Assembly (NCBI RefSeq): GCF_020564565.1
Contig: NZ_JAJCTD010000001.1
Location: forward strand, 620,001 to 684,000
DNA from: Rhodobacter sp. Har01
GTDB lineage: Bacteria > Pseudomonadota > Alphaproteobacteria > Rhodobacterales > Rhodobacteraceae
Reading direction: 5' to 3'
Length of the DNA: 64,000 nt
Shown: in pieces, positions 18,529-27,232 of the stretch
Layout: every line of letters begins with the position of its first letter
Position numbering within the stretch: the first letter of the stretch is position 1
Notes under the pieces: generated by a model
Told to the model about the DNA's origin: nothing
Databases searched by the model: none
What the model saw: the letters and a program-made list of their open reading frames with translations, nothing else
Program-made: the position numbers and the translations under genes

Positions 18529-19940
18529 GCATTCTCATCGTCGACGACGAGAAGGACATCCGCGAACTGATCGGCGACATCTTGCGCGACGAGGGCTATG
18601 TCGTGCGGCTGGCCGGCAACTCGGACGACTGCATGTCCGAGATCAACGCCGACCCGCCGGCCCTGATGGTCCTGGACATCTGGCTCAAGGACAGCCGGAT
18701 GGACGGGATCGACATCCTCAAGACCGTGAAACGCGACAACCCCGACATTCCGGTCATCATCATCTCGGGCCATGGCAACATCGAGATCGCCGTGGCCGCG
18801 ATCAAGCAAGGCGCCTACGACTTCATCGAAAAGCCGTTCAACATCGACCAGCTGATCGTGGTGGTCACCCGCGCGATGGAGACCAGCCGGCTGCGCCGCG
18901 AAAACCAGGAACTGCGTCGGCGTGATGTGAGCGCGACCGAGATGATCGGCGGCTCGCCCGCCTTCAAGGCGCTGAAGGTGCAGCTGGAAAAGGTCACCAA
19001 GTCGAACGGCCGGGTGATGCTGACGGGCCAGCCCGGCTCGGGCAAGGAACTGGCCGCGCGCTTCATCCACCTGAACTCGAACCGCGCTGCGGCACCATTC
19101 GTCAGCGTGTCTTCGGCGACCATCGAACCCGAACGGATGGAAGAGGTCCTGTTCGGGCGGGAAACGCCCGACCGCGGGGTGGAACCGGGCCTGCTTGAGC
19201 AGGCGCATGGCGGCGTGGTGTATTTCGACGAGGTCGGCGACATGCCGACCGGCACCCAGTCCAAGATCCTGCGTGTGTTGACCGAACAGCAGTTCACCCG
19301 GGCCGGCGGCACCGACAAGGTCAGGGTGGACCTGCGGGTGGTCTCCTCGACCACCCGCGACCTGCCCGGGGAAATCCGCGCCGGCCGCTTCCGGCAAGAG
19401 CTGTATGACCGGCTGAACGTGGTGCCGATCGCGGTGCCCTCGCTGGCCGACCGGCGCGAGGACATCCCGGAATTGGCGCGCCACTTCATCGACTGGTTCC
19501 ACCGCAGCCAGGGCTTGCCGGCACGCATGCTGTCGTCGGAAGCCGAGGCGATGCTGCAGACCATGGCCTGGCCCGGCAACATCCGCCAGTTGCGAAACGT
19601 GATCGAGCGGGTGCTCATCCTGGGCGAAAACGGCGGTCCGATCGAGGCGCGGGAATTGCCCGGTCCGGAAGCCCAGGGCGGCGGCTCGGACGGGATGGTG
19701 CTGGGCGGCATGGTTGCCACGCTGCCCCTGCGCGAGGCACGCGAGCTGTTCGAACGGGAATACCTGCTGACCCAGATCAACCGGTTCGGCGGCAACATCA
19801 GTCGCACCGCGCATTTCGTCGGCATGGAACGCAGCGCGTTGCACCGCAAGCTGAAAAGCCTGGGCGTGGTGACCACGACGAAATCGGGTGGCCGCGCGGC
19901 CCACTTCGAAGACGAGGAAGAGGAAGAGGCCGAAAGCTGA
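18525..19940 (+). CDS. ntrX: Response regulator NtrX
   Basis: A 471-residue response regulator, partner of NtrY. The receiver has Asp51 (LMVLDIWLKD); the AAA+ domain has Walker A TGQPGSGKELAARFIH, Walker B GGVVYFDEVGDMP and WPGNIRQLRNVIERV; the C-terminal Fis-type HTH is NISRTAHFVGMERSALHRKL. The loop after EEVLFG reads RETPDRGVEPGLLEQA, so the GAFTGA motif is absent here as well, suggesting it does not act as a classical sigma54 activator. The very acidic C-terminal tail (DEEEEEAES) is notable. It starts inside the ntrY stop codon. Confidence 0.94.
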   Translation: MSILIVDDEKDIRELIGDILRDEGYVVRLAGNSDDCMSEINADPPALMVLDIWLKDSRMDGIDILKTVKRDNPDIPVIIISGHGNIEIAVAAIKQGAYDFIEKPFNIDQLIVVVTRAMETSRLRRENQELRRRDVSATEMIGGSPAFKALKVQLEKVTKSNGRVMLTGQPGSGKELAARFIHLNSNRAAAPFVSVSSATIEPERMEEVLFGRETPDRGVEPGLLEQAHGGVVYFDEVGDMPTGTQSKILRVLTEQQFTRAGGTDKVRVDLRVVSSTTRDLPGEIRAGRFRQELYDRLNVVPIAVPSLADRREDIPELARHFIDWFHRSQGLPARMLSSEAEAMLQTMAWPGNIRQLRNVIERVLILGENGGPIEARELPGPEAQGGGSDGMVLGGMVATLPLREARELFEREYLLTQINRFGGNISRTAHFVGMERSALHRKLKSLGVVTTTKSGGRAAHFEDEEEEEAES

Positions 19941-20030
19941 GACCCGGCAAGGGCCCGCCACGTTGACCCCCCGTGCCGCATCTGCGAAACAGGCAAGGCA
20001 AGGCGTCGTAGGCCGATCGGGGAACCAGGG

Positions 20031-21410
20031 ATGAAGGTCATCATCTGCGGCGCGGGCCAGGTTGGCTGGCAGATCGCGCGCCAGTTGTCCGGCGAGAAGA
20101 ACGACGTCACCGTCGTGGACGTGAACGCCGAACTGGTCCGCCGCGCCACCGAGACGCTGGACGTGCAGGGCGTGGTGGGCTTTGCCAGCCACCCGGATGT
20201 GCTGGAAAAGGCCGGCGCCCGCGACGCCGACATGATCATCGCCGCGACCCACTCGGACGAGGTCAACATGGTGACCTGCCAGATCGCGCAGGTCGCCTTC
20301 AACGTCACCCGGAAGATCGCGCGCATCCGGGCGCAGAGTTACCTGTCGGACGCCTACAGCGACCTTTACAATCAGGACCGACTGGCCATCGACGTGGTGA
20401 TCAGCCCCGAGCGCGAGGTGGCCGAGGCCGCGTTGCAGCGGTTGGCCGCGCCGGCGACCTTCGACACCGAGGTGTTCATGGGCGGCCGGGCGCAGCTTCT
20501 GGGCCTGCAACTGTCCGAGGATTGCCCGGTGCTGAACACGCCTCTGCGGCAGTTGAACGAACTGTTTTCGACCCTGCGCGCCATCGTCGTGGGGGTGCGG
20601 CGCGAAGGGCGGCTGTTCGCGCCGGAACCGGGCGATCAGCTTCTGGTCGAAGACCAGATCTACGTCTTCACCCATTCCGAAGACGTCAATCGCTGCCTCG
20701 AGATCTTTGGCAAGAAGAACAAGAAGAAGGAACGCATCGTCATCATCGGCGGCGGCAACGTTGGCCTTGGCGTGGCGCGCGCGCTTGAGGCGCGCAGCGA
20801 CCGGGTGCGGGCGAAGATCATCGAGAAGCACCGGCCCACCGCCGAGCGCGCCGCGGATTCGCTGCAGCGCACCATCGTTCTGAACGGCGACGGCATGGAC
20901 ATGGACCTCTTGATGGAGGCGGCCATCGACCGCGCCGACGCGATTCTTGCCGTCACCGACGATGACAAGACCAACCTTCTGGTTTCGGTCCGCGCCAAGC
21001 AGGCCGGCTGCCCGATGGCCATCGCCCTGGTCAATGATCCGACGCTGGCGCCGCTGATGGCGCCGCTGGACATCGACGCCTACATCAACCCGCGCGCCAC
21101 CACCGTGTCGTCGATCCTGCGTCACATCCGCCACGGCCGGGTGCGACATGTCTATTCGATCGGCGATTCCGAGGCAGAGCTGATCGAGGCCCAGGTGATG
21201 TCGACCTCGCCGCTGGCCGGCAAGCTGGTCCGCGAGATCGAATTCCCCGAAGGAGTTCTGGTCGGTGCCGTGCTGCGCGGCGGCGAAAAGGTGCTCAAGC
21301 CCACCGGCGATCTGCGGATCGAGGCCGGCGACGTGATCGCGCTGTTCGCCATGGCCAAGGATGTGCCCGAGGTCGAGCGGCTGCTGCTGGTCTCGATCGA
21401 CTTCTTCTGA
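20031..21410 (+). CDS. trkA: Trk potassium uptake system peripheral NAD-binding protein TrkA
   Basis: A 459-residue cytoplasmic subunit that gates TrkH. It consists of two tandem RCK units: Rossmann folds beginning ICGAGQVG at residue 5 and VIIGGGNVG near 239, each followed by a TrkA-C domain (about 145-225 and 370-455). Full length. It lies 90 bases after ntrX, and trkH follows after 6 bases. The link with ntrYX and hfq is a conserved alphaproteobacterial gene order. Confidence 0.96.
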   Translation: MKVIICGAGQVGWQIARQLSGEKNDVTVVDVNAELVRRATETLDVQGVVGFASHPDVLEKAGARDADMIIAATHSDEVNMVTCQIAQVAFNVTRKIARIRAQSYLSDAYSDLYNQDRLAIDVVISPEREVAEAALQRLAAPATFDTEVFMGGRAQLLGLQLSEDCPVLNTPLRQLNELFSTLRAIVVGVRREGRLFAPEPGDQLLVEDQIYVFTHSEDVNRCLEIFGKKNKKKERIVIIGGGNVGLGVARALEARSDRVRAKIIEKHRPTAERAADSLQRTIVLNGDGMDMDLLMEAAIDRADAILAVTDDDKTNLLVSVRAKQAGCPMAIALVNDPTLAPLMAPLDIDAYINPRATTVSSILRHIRHGRVRHVYSIGDSEAELIEAQVMSTSPLAGKLVREIEFPEGVLVGAVLRGGEKVLKPTGDLRIEAGDVIALFAMAKDVPEVERLLLVSIDFF

Positions 21411-21416
21411 CCGGAG

Positions 21417-22955
21417 ATGCTGACCCGGCTCACCACGCTGCCGCTGCTTGTCGTCCTGCTGGGGGGGGCGGTGCTGGCGACCATGCTGCCGGCCACGCAT
21501 GCGCTGATCTCGGACGACCTGCGCACCGCACGCGCGTTCTTCTATTCGGCACTGATGCTGGGGGTGATCGCGGTCATGCTGGGGCTTGCCACGGCGAATC
21601 TGCGGCCGCGCAATGCGGCCCGCAGCCAGCTGGCGGCGCTGGTCGGGGCCTATGTCATGCTGCCGGTGGCGCTGGCTTTGCCTTTGGTCTGGGCGGTGCC
21701 CGACACCAGTTGGAGCAACGCCTGGTTCGAGATGATGACCTGCTTCACCACCACCGGGTCCTCGGTCTATGAACCGGGCCGGCTGCCGCCCTCGGTGCAC
21801 CTGTGGCGGGCGCTGGTGGCCTGGTTGGGCGGGTTCTTCATCCTGCTGGCCGCCTATGCGATCCTGGCGCCGCTGAACCTGGGGGGGGCCGAGGTGATTT
21901 CGGGCCGGGTGCCAGGGCGCGGCGCGCAGGGAGCGACGCAGATCACCCGCGTCGCCGACCCGGCGCTGCGCCTCAGCCGCTATGCGATCAGGATCCTGCC
22001 GGTCTATGGCGGGCTGACGCTGGCGCTGTGGGTGGCGCTGCTGATCGCCGGCGAGGACGGGCTTCTGGCCCTGACCCATGCCATGGGAACCCTGTCGACC
22101 TCGGGCGTCTCGGCCGGGATCGGGCTGTCGGTCACCGGCTCGGGGCTGGCCGGAGAGGTTCTGATCCTGCTGTTTCTGGTCTTCGCGCTCAGCCGGCGGC
22201 TGATGCCGGTGCCTGGCCTGGGAACCCATGACGGCCGGTTCTGGCGCGACCCGGAACTGCGCTTTGCGGCGGTTCTGACCATGCTGGTGGTCGTCGTTCT
22301 GATGACGCGCCACCTGATGTCCGATGCACCCGCCCCGCGCGAGATGACAACGCTGCAAGGCCTGATACGGGCGATCTGGGGCGCCGCCTTCACCGCGGTC
22401 TCGTTCCTGTCCACCACCGGCTACGAAAGCGCCTACTGGTCTTCGGCGCGCGACTGGGCCGGGCTTGGCCCGCCGGGGCTGATGCTGATGGGCTTGGCCA
22501 TCGTTGGCGGCGGCGTCGCCACCACGGCGGGGGGCGTCAAGCTGCTGCGGGTCTATGCGCTGATGCAGCAGGGCAAGCGTGAGCTTGAGCGGATCATCCA
22601 TCCGAACTCGGTCGGCGGGCAGGGGACCGAGATGCGGCGGCTGCGCCGCGACGGCGCCTACATGGCCTGGGTCTTCTTCATGCTGTTTGCGCTGTCGATC
22701 GGCCTCGTGACCTCGGCGCTGACGCTGACCGGCCAGGCCTTCGAGCCGGCGCTGGTGCTGGGCATCTCGGCGCTGACCACAACCGGCCCGCTGATCCAGG
22801 TTGCCAGTGCCGAACCCCTGTCCTACGCGGTGCTTTCCGATGCCGAGAAGATGATACTGGGGGTGACCATGGCGGTCGGCCGGCTGGAGACGCTGGCCCT
22901 GATCGCCATGATCGCTCCGGGCGGCTGGCGCCGCACTTTGCAGCCGCACATGTAA
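21417..22955 (+). CDS. trkH: Trk potassium uptake channel TrkH
   Basis: A 512-residue integral membrane potassium channel with about ten hydrophobic segments and four pore-loop repeats; the first selectivity-filter region is CFTTTGSSVYEPG, later ones are STSGVSAGIG, STTGYES and TTTGPLIQ. It works with TrkA, whose stop lies 6 bases upstream. Length is normal and no disruptions are seen. It has a ribosome site CCGGAG directly before the ATG. Confidence 0.95.
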   Translation: MLTRLTTLPLLVVLLGGAVLATMLPATHALISDDLRTARAFFYSALMLGVIAVMLGLATANLRPRNAARSQLAALVGAYVMLPVALALPLVWAVPDTSWSNAWFEMMTCFTTTGSSVYEPGRLPPSVHLWRALVAWLGGFFILLAAYAILAPLNLGGAEVISGRVPGRGAQGATQITRVADPALRLSRYAIRILPVYGGLTLALWVALLIAGEDGLLALTHAMGTLSTSGVSAGIGLSVTGSGLAGEVLILLFLVFALSRRLMPVPGLGTHDGRFWRDPELRFAAVLTMLVVVVLMTRHLMSDAPAPREMTTLQGLIRAIWGAAFTAVSFLSTTGYESAYWSSARDWAGLGPPGLMLMGLAIVGGGVATTAGGVKLLRVYALMQQGKRELERIIHPNSVGGQGTEMRRLRRDGAYMAWVFFMLFALSIGLVTSALTLTGQAFEPALVLGISALTTTGPLIQVASAEPLSYAVLSDAEKMILGVTMAVGRLETLALIAMIAPGGWRRTLQPHM

Positions 22956-23002
22956 CGGCCTGATTTTCGGGCTGGAATCTCTGCGATTCGCGTTTAATAC
23001 TT

Positions 23003-23034
23003 GCCCCGTTCGCAGCGCCTGCGGATAACGGGGC
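23003..23034 (+). promoter_or_regulatory. Hairpin in the hfq leader
   Basis: GCCCCGTT (23003-23010) pairs with AACGGGGC (23027-23034), with an inner stem CGCAG/CTGCG. It lies 67 bases before the hfq ATG, probably in the 5' leader. hfq mRNA is known to be autoregulated in enteric bacteria; a role here is inference. Confidence 0.4.
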
Positions 23035-23101
23035 CGGTCGGGCCCCGAAACATGTCAACACCGCCGCGGGCAACGCGGCCATCGCGCAAGGCAAAACAAC
23101 A

Positions 23102-23335
23102 ATGGCTGGCGACAAGCAAAACCTGCAGGACGCTTTCCTCAATCACGTCCGCAAGGCCAAGGTTCCGGTGACCATCTTCCTGATCAACGGGGTCAAGCTT
23201 CAGGGCGTCATCACCTGGTTCGACAACTTCTGCGTGCTCCTGCGCCGGGATGGTCAGTCGCAGCTTGTCTACAAGCATGCGATTTCGACCATCATGCCGG
23301 GCGCGCCGATCAACCTTTACGAAGGCGAAGACTGA
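23102..23335 (+). CDS. hfq: RNA chaperone Hfq
   Basis: A 77-residue Sm-like protein that forms a hexameric ring and pairs small RNAs with mRNAs. Sm1 ([29 protein letters not shown]) and Sm2 ([12 protein letters not shown], the YKHA motif for U-rich RNA 3' ends) are intact; the C-terminal tail is very short (about 10 residues), as usual in alphaproteobacteria. hflX follows with the start overlapping or touching the hfq stop. Confidence 0.98.
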   Translation: MAGDKQNLQDAFLNHVRKAKVPVTIFLINGVKLQGVITWFDNFCVLLRRDGQSQLVYKHAISTIMPGAPINLYEGED

Positions 23336-24681
23336 TTTCGGATCGCCCCGAAGAAGACGATGACGACCCGCCGTTCCAGGACGGCGGGATCGACGTCTAT
23401 GAAACGGCCGCGCGGCCGACGCGGGCCTGGGTGCTGCATCCCGACCTGAAGGCGCAGTCCCGACGGCGCCTGCCCGAACATGGCCTGGCCGAGGCGGTGT
23501 CGCTGGCCACGGCGCTACCCGCCATTCAGGTCGTGGGGTCCGAGGTGGTGCGCCTGCCCAAGGCCACGCCGGGAACGCTGTTCGGAACCGGCAAGCTGGC
23601 CGAGTTGAAGGCGCGCTTCAAGGCCGACGGGGTTGAACTGGTGCTGGTCGACGGCACGGTCACTCCGGTGCAGCAGCGCAATCTGGAAAAGGAATGGGGC
23701 GTCAAGCTGCTGGACCGGACCGGGCTGATCCTGGAAATCTTCGCCGACCGCGCCCGCACGCGCGAGGGCGTGTTGCAGGTGGAACTGGCCGCGCTGTCCT
23801 ACCAGCGCTCGCGCCTGGTGCGGGCCTGGACGCACCTTGAACGCCAGCGCGGCGGTTTCGGCTTTGTCGGCGGCCCTGGCGAGACCCAGATCGAGGCCGA
23901 CCGTCGCGCCATCGACGACCAGGTGGTCAAGCTGAAGCGCCAGCTTGACCGGGTGGTGAAGACGCGCGAACTTCACCGCGCCGCCCGCGCCAAGGTGCCG
24001 TTCCCCATCGTCGCCCTGGTGGGCTATACCAACGCCGGAAAATCGACGCTTTTCAACCGCATCACCGGGGCTTCGGTGATGGCAAAAGACATGCTCTTTG
24101 CCACGCTTGACCCCACCATGCGCGGCGTGACGCTGCCGCAAGAGCAGGGCTCCGGCCGCAAGATCATCCTGTCCGACACCGTGGGATTCATCTCCGATCT
24201 GCCGACGCAATTGGTCGCCGCCTTCCGCGCGACACTGGAAGAGGTGCTGTCGGCCGACCTGATCTGCCACGTCCGCGACATCAGCCACCCCGAGACCGCC
24301 GAACAGGCCGCCGACGTGGCCGAGATCCTGGCCAGCCTGGGCGTCACCGCCGCCACGCCGCAGATCGAGGTCTGGAACAAGATGGACCTCGTGGACCCCG
24401 AGGCGCGCGCCGCTCTGGGCGTGCAGGCGGCAAGCCGGCCGGATGTGCTGGCGGTCTCGGCGCTGACGGGCGAGGGGATCGCGTCGCTGCTGGACCGCAT
24501 CTCCGCGGTCTTCGACGAAGAGCGGACCGAGCGGCACCTGCATCTGGCCTTCGCCGACGGACGCCGCCGCGCCTGGCTGCATGCCCAGGGCGTCGTCACC
24601 ACCGAACGCGAGACCGAAACCGGCTGGGAGGTCGAGGTGCTCTGGACCGCGCGCCAGCAAAAGCGGTTCCGCGAGGTCTGA
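23332..24681 (+). CDS. hflX: Ribosome-associated GTPase HflX
   Basis: GTPase that splits stalled 70S ribosomes under stress. The N-terminal HflX domain ([31 protein letters not shown]), the [24 protein letters not shown] linker and the GTPase domain with G1 GYTNAGKST (residues 231-239 counted from 23332) and G4 NKMD are intact. The frame is open back to the hfq stop. The first standard start, GTG 23431, would cut off the first beta strand ([10 protein letters not shown]), so translation probably begins at CTG 23332 (CTGA overlap with the hfq stop) or ATT 23335, using GAAGG 7-10 bases upstream. The minimal form is 23431-24681. Confidence 0.9.
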   Translation: MISDRPEEDDDDPPFQDGGIDVYETAARPTRAWVLHPDLKAQSRRRLPEHGLAEAVSLATALPAIQVVGSEVVRLPKATPGTLFGTGKLAELKARFKADGVELVLVDGTVTPVQQRNLEKEWGVKLLDRTGLILEIFADRARTREGVLQVELAALSYQRSRLVRAWTHLERQRGGFGFVGGPGETQIEADRRAIDDQVVKLKRQLDRVVKTRELHRAARAKVPFPIVALVGYTNAGKSTLFNRITGASVMAKDMLFATLDPTMRGVTLPQEQGSGRKIILSDTVGFISDLPTQLVAAFRATLEEVLSADLICHVRDISHPETAEQAADVAEILASLGVTAATPQIEVWNKMDLVDPEARAALGVQAASRPDVLAVSALTGEGIASLLDRISAVFDEERTERHLHLAFADGRRRAWLHAQGVVTTERETETGWEVEVLWTARQQKRFREV

Positions 24682-24805
24682 CACCCGAACTGCGTCGCTG
24701 ACCGCCGCCGCCGCGGCCGGCTTAACCGGTCGGAAACCTGCTGCCTTCATGCTGCGGCCAAGGCCGCCCGTTTCGGCGGGTTCCACCTTCAGCAGGATGA
24801 CCGAC

Positions 24806-25375
24806 ATGAAACGCCTTTCCCTCTTTCTCTTGCCGTTGTTCGTTTCCGCGCTGCCGGCAGTTGCCGACGATTTCGCCCCCACGCTTGAGGCTTACCTGAC
24901 CTCGGACATTGCCGGCTGGGCCAACGATCCGGTGCTGGTTGCGGCGATCGTGGCGCAGAATGCCGGCACCGCCGGCTACGATCAGGCCAGGATCGATTCG
25001 CTTGACCAGGACTGGAAGGATTCGGTCGGTGCCGGCGGGTCCGAGCTGATCTCCGGGGTGCTGCAGAACCCGGCCGCCGACTTCCTGCGCGGCAAGGTGG
25101 AAGCGGCCGGCGGAAAGATCACCGAGGTCTTCATCACCGATGCCAGGGGCCTGAACGTCGCCGCCACCGATGCGACCTCGGACTACTGGCAAGGCGACGA
25201 GGACAAGTTCGCCAAGGTCTTCCCGGCACCCGACGGCAAGTTCATCGCCGAGGTCGAACTGGACGAATCGACCCAGCGCTATCAGGGCCAGGTCTCGATG
25301 ACCGTGGTCGATCCGGCCACCGGCCAGGCCGTGGGCACGCTGACCGTCGGGGTCGATGCCGAATCGCTGATGTGA
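24806..25375 (+). CDS. Secreted PDC/cache-like sensor protein
   Basis: A 189-residue periplasmic protein with a signal peptide ([20 protein letters not shown]). The mature part ([69 protein letters not shown]) has the pattern of a single PDC/cache ligand-binding domain, such as those usually found in the periplasmic part of chemoreceptors. ATG 24806 has AGCAGGA 8 bases upstream; ATG 24797 is an alternative. A chemoreceptor gene follows after 19 bases, suggesting this free cache protein delivers a ligand signal to it; that is inference. Confidence 0.78.
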   Translation: MKRLSLFLLPLFVSALPAVADDFAPTLEAYLTSDIAGWANDPVLVAAIVAQNAGTAGYDQARIDSLDQDWKDSVGAGGSELISGVLQNPAADFLRGKVEAAGGKITEVFITDARGLNVAATDATSDYWQGDEDKFAKVFPAPDGKFIAEVELDESTQRYQGQVSMTVVDPATGQAVGTLTVGVDAESLM

Positions 25376-25394
25376 TCGCGGGGAGGGCGGGCTG

Positions 25395-27140
25395 ATGCGT
25401 TTGTCCTTGTCGAGACTCCCCGCCCTTCGCCTGCCTGGCGCCGGCTCGGTCTTCCTGCGGGCGGTGCTGATCGCCGGTGCCACCGCCGGCATCGTGGCGG
25501 CCTTCCTGTCCTGGCAGGCCGGCCAGCTGACCGGCAAGATCGCCCTGGATGGCCTGCACCGCTATGCCGAAGAGGTGACCGCCGGCATGGCCGTCGGCAT
25601 CGCCCCGGCGATCAAGTTCCGCAAGCCGGCCGACATCGCCGATCGGGCACAGGCCCTGCTGGACCGCAGCGAAGGCGTTGCGCAGGCGGTCTATGTCTTT
25701 GACCTGACCGGCGCCGCGATTTCCGTCCTGCCCGCCGACAGGGCCGCCGATACCGCATCGCTGGCCGATCTGGCCCGGCAAGCGCTGTCCCGGGGCGAGG
25801 GATTCGCCTCCGACGACGGTCTGTCCATTGTGCGTCTGGTGGCAGACAAGGACGGCAAGGCCATCGGCGGTATCGAGACCGTATGGTCGGATGCACCAAT
25901 CCGAGCTGAAATCGCCGACGCGACGCTGGCGATCCGGATCAAGGCCCTGATCATCTTCACGATTCTTGCGGCCGCGGCGGCCTGGCTTCTACGGGCCTCG
26001 ATCAGCCTGCCGCTGCACCGGGTGGCCGTGGCGGTGGACCGCGTTGCCGGGGCCGACTACGCCACCGCAATCCCCGAAACCGCCCGATCGGACGAAATCG
26101 GGGCACTGGCGCGGAACCTGGATGCAATGCGCGATGCGCTGGGGTTCGCCGACGAACGCGCGCGCGCCGAAGCCGCCGATCAGGCCGATCAGGCGCGGAT
26201 GGTCGAGCGGCTGCGCGCGGCCCTTGCCGAACTGGCCGCGGGCGGCTTCGCGGTCCGGATCGACACCGCCTTTCCGGCCGCCTACGAAGTCCTCCGTCAG
26301 GACCTGAATCGCCTGGCGAGCACTCTGGGCGGCACCGTCCGAAACATTGCCGCGGTCTCTTCGCGGCTGCGCAGCGGCACCGAAGGGTTGCGGCGGTCGA
26401 CCGAGGACCTGGCCCGCCGGACCGAGAACCAGGCCGCAACGCTGGAACAATCGGTGGCCGCCGTCGAAGAACTGACCGGCTCGCTGCGCGCCGCGGCCGA
26501 GGACACGCGCCACGTGGCCGAGGGGGTGGGTCGCAGCCGCAGCCAGGCCAGCGAAGGCCAGGTCGTGGTGGAAGAGGCGGTCGCGGCAATGGCCGGAATC
26601 CGGCACTCCTCGGAACAGATTTCGCGCATCATCGGGGTGATCGACGACATCGCCTTCCAGACCAACCTTCTGGCGCTCAATGCCGGGGTCGAGGCGGCGC
26701 GGGCCGGCGCGGCGGGCCGGGGCTTCTCGGTCGTCGCGTCCGAGGTGCGCGCGCTGGCCCAGCGAACCTCTGATTCCGCGCGCGAGATCAAGGGTCTGAT
26801 CCAGGGTGCAGCAGATCAGGTGCTGAAGGGTGTCGAGCTGGTGGATCGCACCGGCGCAGCGCTTGTCCGGATTGGCAGCGAGGTCGATTCGGTGGCAACT
26901 CTGGCCGAGGGCCTTGCAGCCGCGATTTCCACCCAGTCGGCCGGCCTGAGCGAGGTCAGCGTCGGTCTGAACCAGCTCGACCAGGTGACGCAGCAGAACG
27001 CCGGGATGGTCGACCAGACGGCCAGCACCCAGGCCGCGTTGCACGCCGAAGCCGAAGCGCTGGCGGCCATCGTCGCCCCGTTCCGAACCGACGAAGCGCT
27101 GCGGCCCGCGGCAGAGGACGGTCTGCGACTGGCATCCTGA
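25395..27140 (+). CDS. Methyl-accepting chemotaxis protein
   Basis: A 581-residue chemoreceptor. The first transmembrane helix is at about 20-40 and the second at about 185-202, with a periplasmic sensor of about 140 residues between. A HAMP domain ([20 protein letters not shown]) and a second HAMP-like segment (about 270-325) precede the coiled-coil signalling domain, whose hairpin tip has [43 protein letters not shown] is a strong ribosome site. No CheB/CheR C-terminal pentapeptide is seen. It is probably co-transcribed with the cache-like gene upstream. Confidence 0.93.
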   Translation: MRLSLSRLPALRLPGAGSVFLRAVLIAGATAGIVAAFLSWQAGQLTGKIALDGLHRYAEEVTAGMAVGIAPAIKFRKPADIADRAQALLDRSEGVAQAVYVFDLTGAAISVLPADRAADTASLADLARQALSRGEGFASDDGLSIVRLVADKDGKAIGGIETVWSDAPIRAEIADATLAIRIKALIIFTILAAAAAWLLRASISLPLHRVAVAVDRVAGADYATAIPETARSDEIGALARNLDAMRDALGFADERARAEAADQADQARMVERLRAALAELAAGGFAVRIDTAFPAAYEVLRQDLNRLASTLGGTVRNIAAVSSRLRSGTEGLRRSTEDLARRTENQAATLEQSVAAVEELTGSLRAAAEDTRHVAEGVGRSRSQASEGQVVVEEAVAAMAGIRHSSEQISRIIGVIDDIAFQTNLLALNAGVEAARAGAAGRGFSVVASEVRALAQRTSDSAREIKGLIQGAADQVLKGVELVDRTGAALVRIGSEVDSVATLAEGLAAAISTQSAGLSEVSVGLNQLDQVTQQNAGMVDQTASTQAALHAEAEALAAIVAPFRTDEALRPAAEDGLRLAS

Positions 27141-27232
27141 CAGATCCGCCCGGCGGCTGGTCCGACGCTTGCGCCCGGCCTTGCCGGCCGCGACGGCAGA
27201 CGGCAGACGGCAGCGCCCGGACACGCTCAGGC

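Noticed and set aside
18306..22949. A 1547-codon open frame on the minus strand opposite ntrX, trkA and trkH
   Set aside because: It is the antisense of well-supported genes, His/Gln/Arg-rich without domains, and results from the GC-rich codon bias of the true genes.
27190..27212. Short tandem copies of GGCAGAC after the chemoreceptor gene
   Set aside because: Only about three 7-base units; too short to be a CRISPR or a meaningful satellite, probably slippage.
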